Positions 12,577 to 12,643 of a stretch of 12,643 bases of DNA are shown here, piece by piece. A model generated the notes under the pieces. It ran no database searches, had not been told where the DNA came from, and saw only the letters and a list, made by a program, of their open reading frames with translations. Position 1 is the stretch's first letter. Every line of letters starts with the position of its first letter. The DNA comes from an uncultured Campylobacter sp. (GTDB taxonomy: Bacteria; Campylobacterota; Campylobacteria; Campylobacterales; Campylobacteraceae), in the NCBI RefSeq assembly GCF_937997405.1, contig NZ_CALKTL010000056.1, positions 1 through 12,643 on the forward strand, written 5' to 3'. The position numbers and the translations under genes are program-made.

Positions 12577-12643
12577 ATGCGAGATTACGACAAAGAGCCG
12601 ATAGTTGTAAAAAATGACTATTTGTTAAAAAGCGAATTGGCTA
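12577..12643 (+). CDS. Start of a gene cut by the window edge, product unknown
   Basis: An open frame starts with ATG at 12577, preceded by GGGG (12567-12570), and runs off the window after 22 codons (MRDYDKEPIVV…KSELA). An in-frame ATG at 12565 is possible but would leave the GGGG inside the gene; an in-frame TAG at 12535-12537 bounds the frame upstream. The N-terminus is hydrophilic, with no signal peptide, so the product is probably cytoplasmic. Too little is present to assign a family. It begins after the palindrome behind mrdA, so it should be a separate transcription unit. Confidence 0.55.
   Translation, partial: MRDYDKEPIVVKNDYLLKSELA

Overview
The window most likely comes from a Campylobacter-type epsilonproteobacterium (Campylobacterota), probably one of the higher-GC oral or anaerobic species. 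The evidence is the gene order kdsC-lptC-lptA-engB-(membrane protein)-mrdA, which I recall as the Cj0647-Cj0652 block of C. jejuni. A short-type ArgA, GC-rich codons interrupted by many AAATTT/AAAATTTT words, and promoters with a -10 box but no clear -35 box also fit. The species is an inference.

Left end (1-1300) is accessory or decaying DNA. It holds a leftward pair of small genes (an 81-aa helix-turn-helix protein and a 44-aa protein) and an AT-rich spacer with three copies of TGTATAATT. Next comes a degenerate CRISPR-like array at about 907-1192, possibly to 1255. Its two halves point away from each other and meet in a palindromic hybrid repeat. No cas genes are in the window. I regard this as the most unusual structure here.

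Middle (1310-4920): ppk2 (polyphosphate kinase 2, leftward) diverges from dsbD (periplasmic thiol reductant carrier), which is followed by hisB (histidine biosynthesis). A 247-nt gap without a convincing gene follows. Then come a four-helix membrane protein made of two copies of one unit (5168-5593), a 45-aa membrane peptide (5601-5738) and a membrane-anchored PstS-like binding protein (5740-6687). The last two are 1 nt apart.

Right part (6774-12408) is an envelope-biogenesis cluster. kdsC makes Kdo for lipopolysaccharide (LPS), and lptC and lptA (overlapping by 37 nt) move LPS across the periplasm. engB (ATGA overlap) is a ribosome-assembly GTPase. argA starts arginine synthesis. A six-helix, possibly MreD-like protein and mrdA (PBP2; ATGA overlap) serve lateral-wall peptidoglycan synthesis. 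A 36-bp perfect palindrome follows mrdA, and then the start of a truncated gene.

Three unrelated conserved proteins (DsbD, EngB, ArgA) carry long Ala/Ser/Asn/Asp/Glu-rich low-complexity segments. In EngB and ArgA these are insertions of roughly 100 residues into normally compact domains. This looks like a lineage habit and deserves checking.
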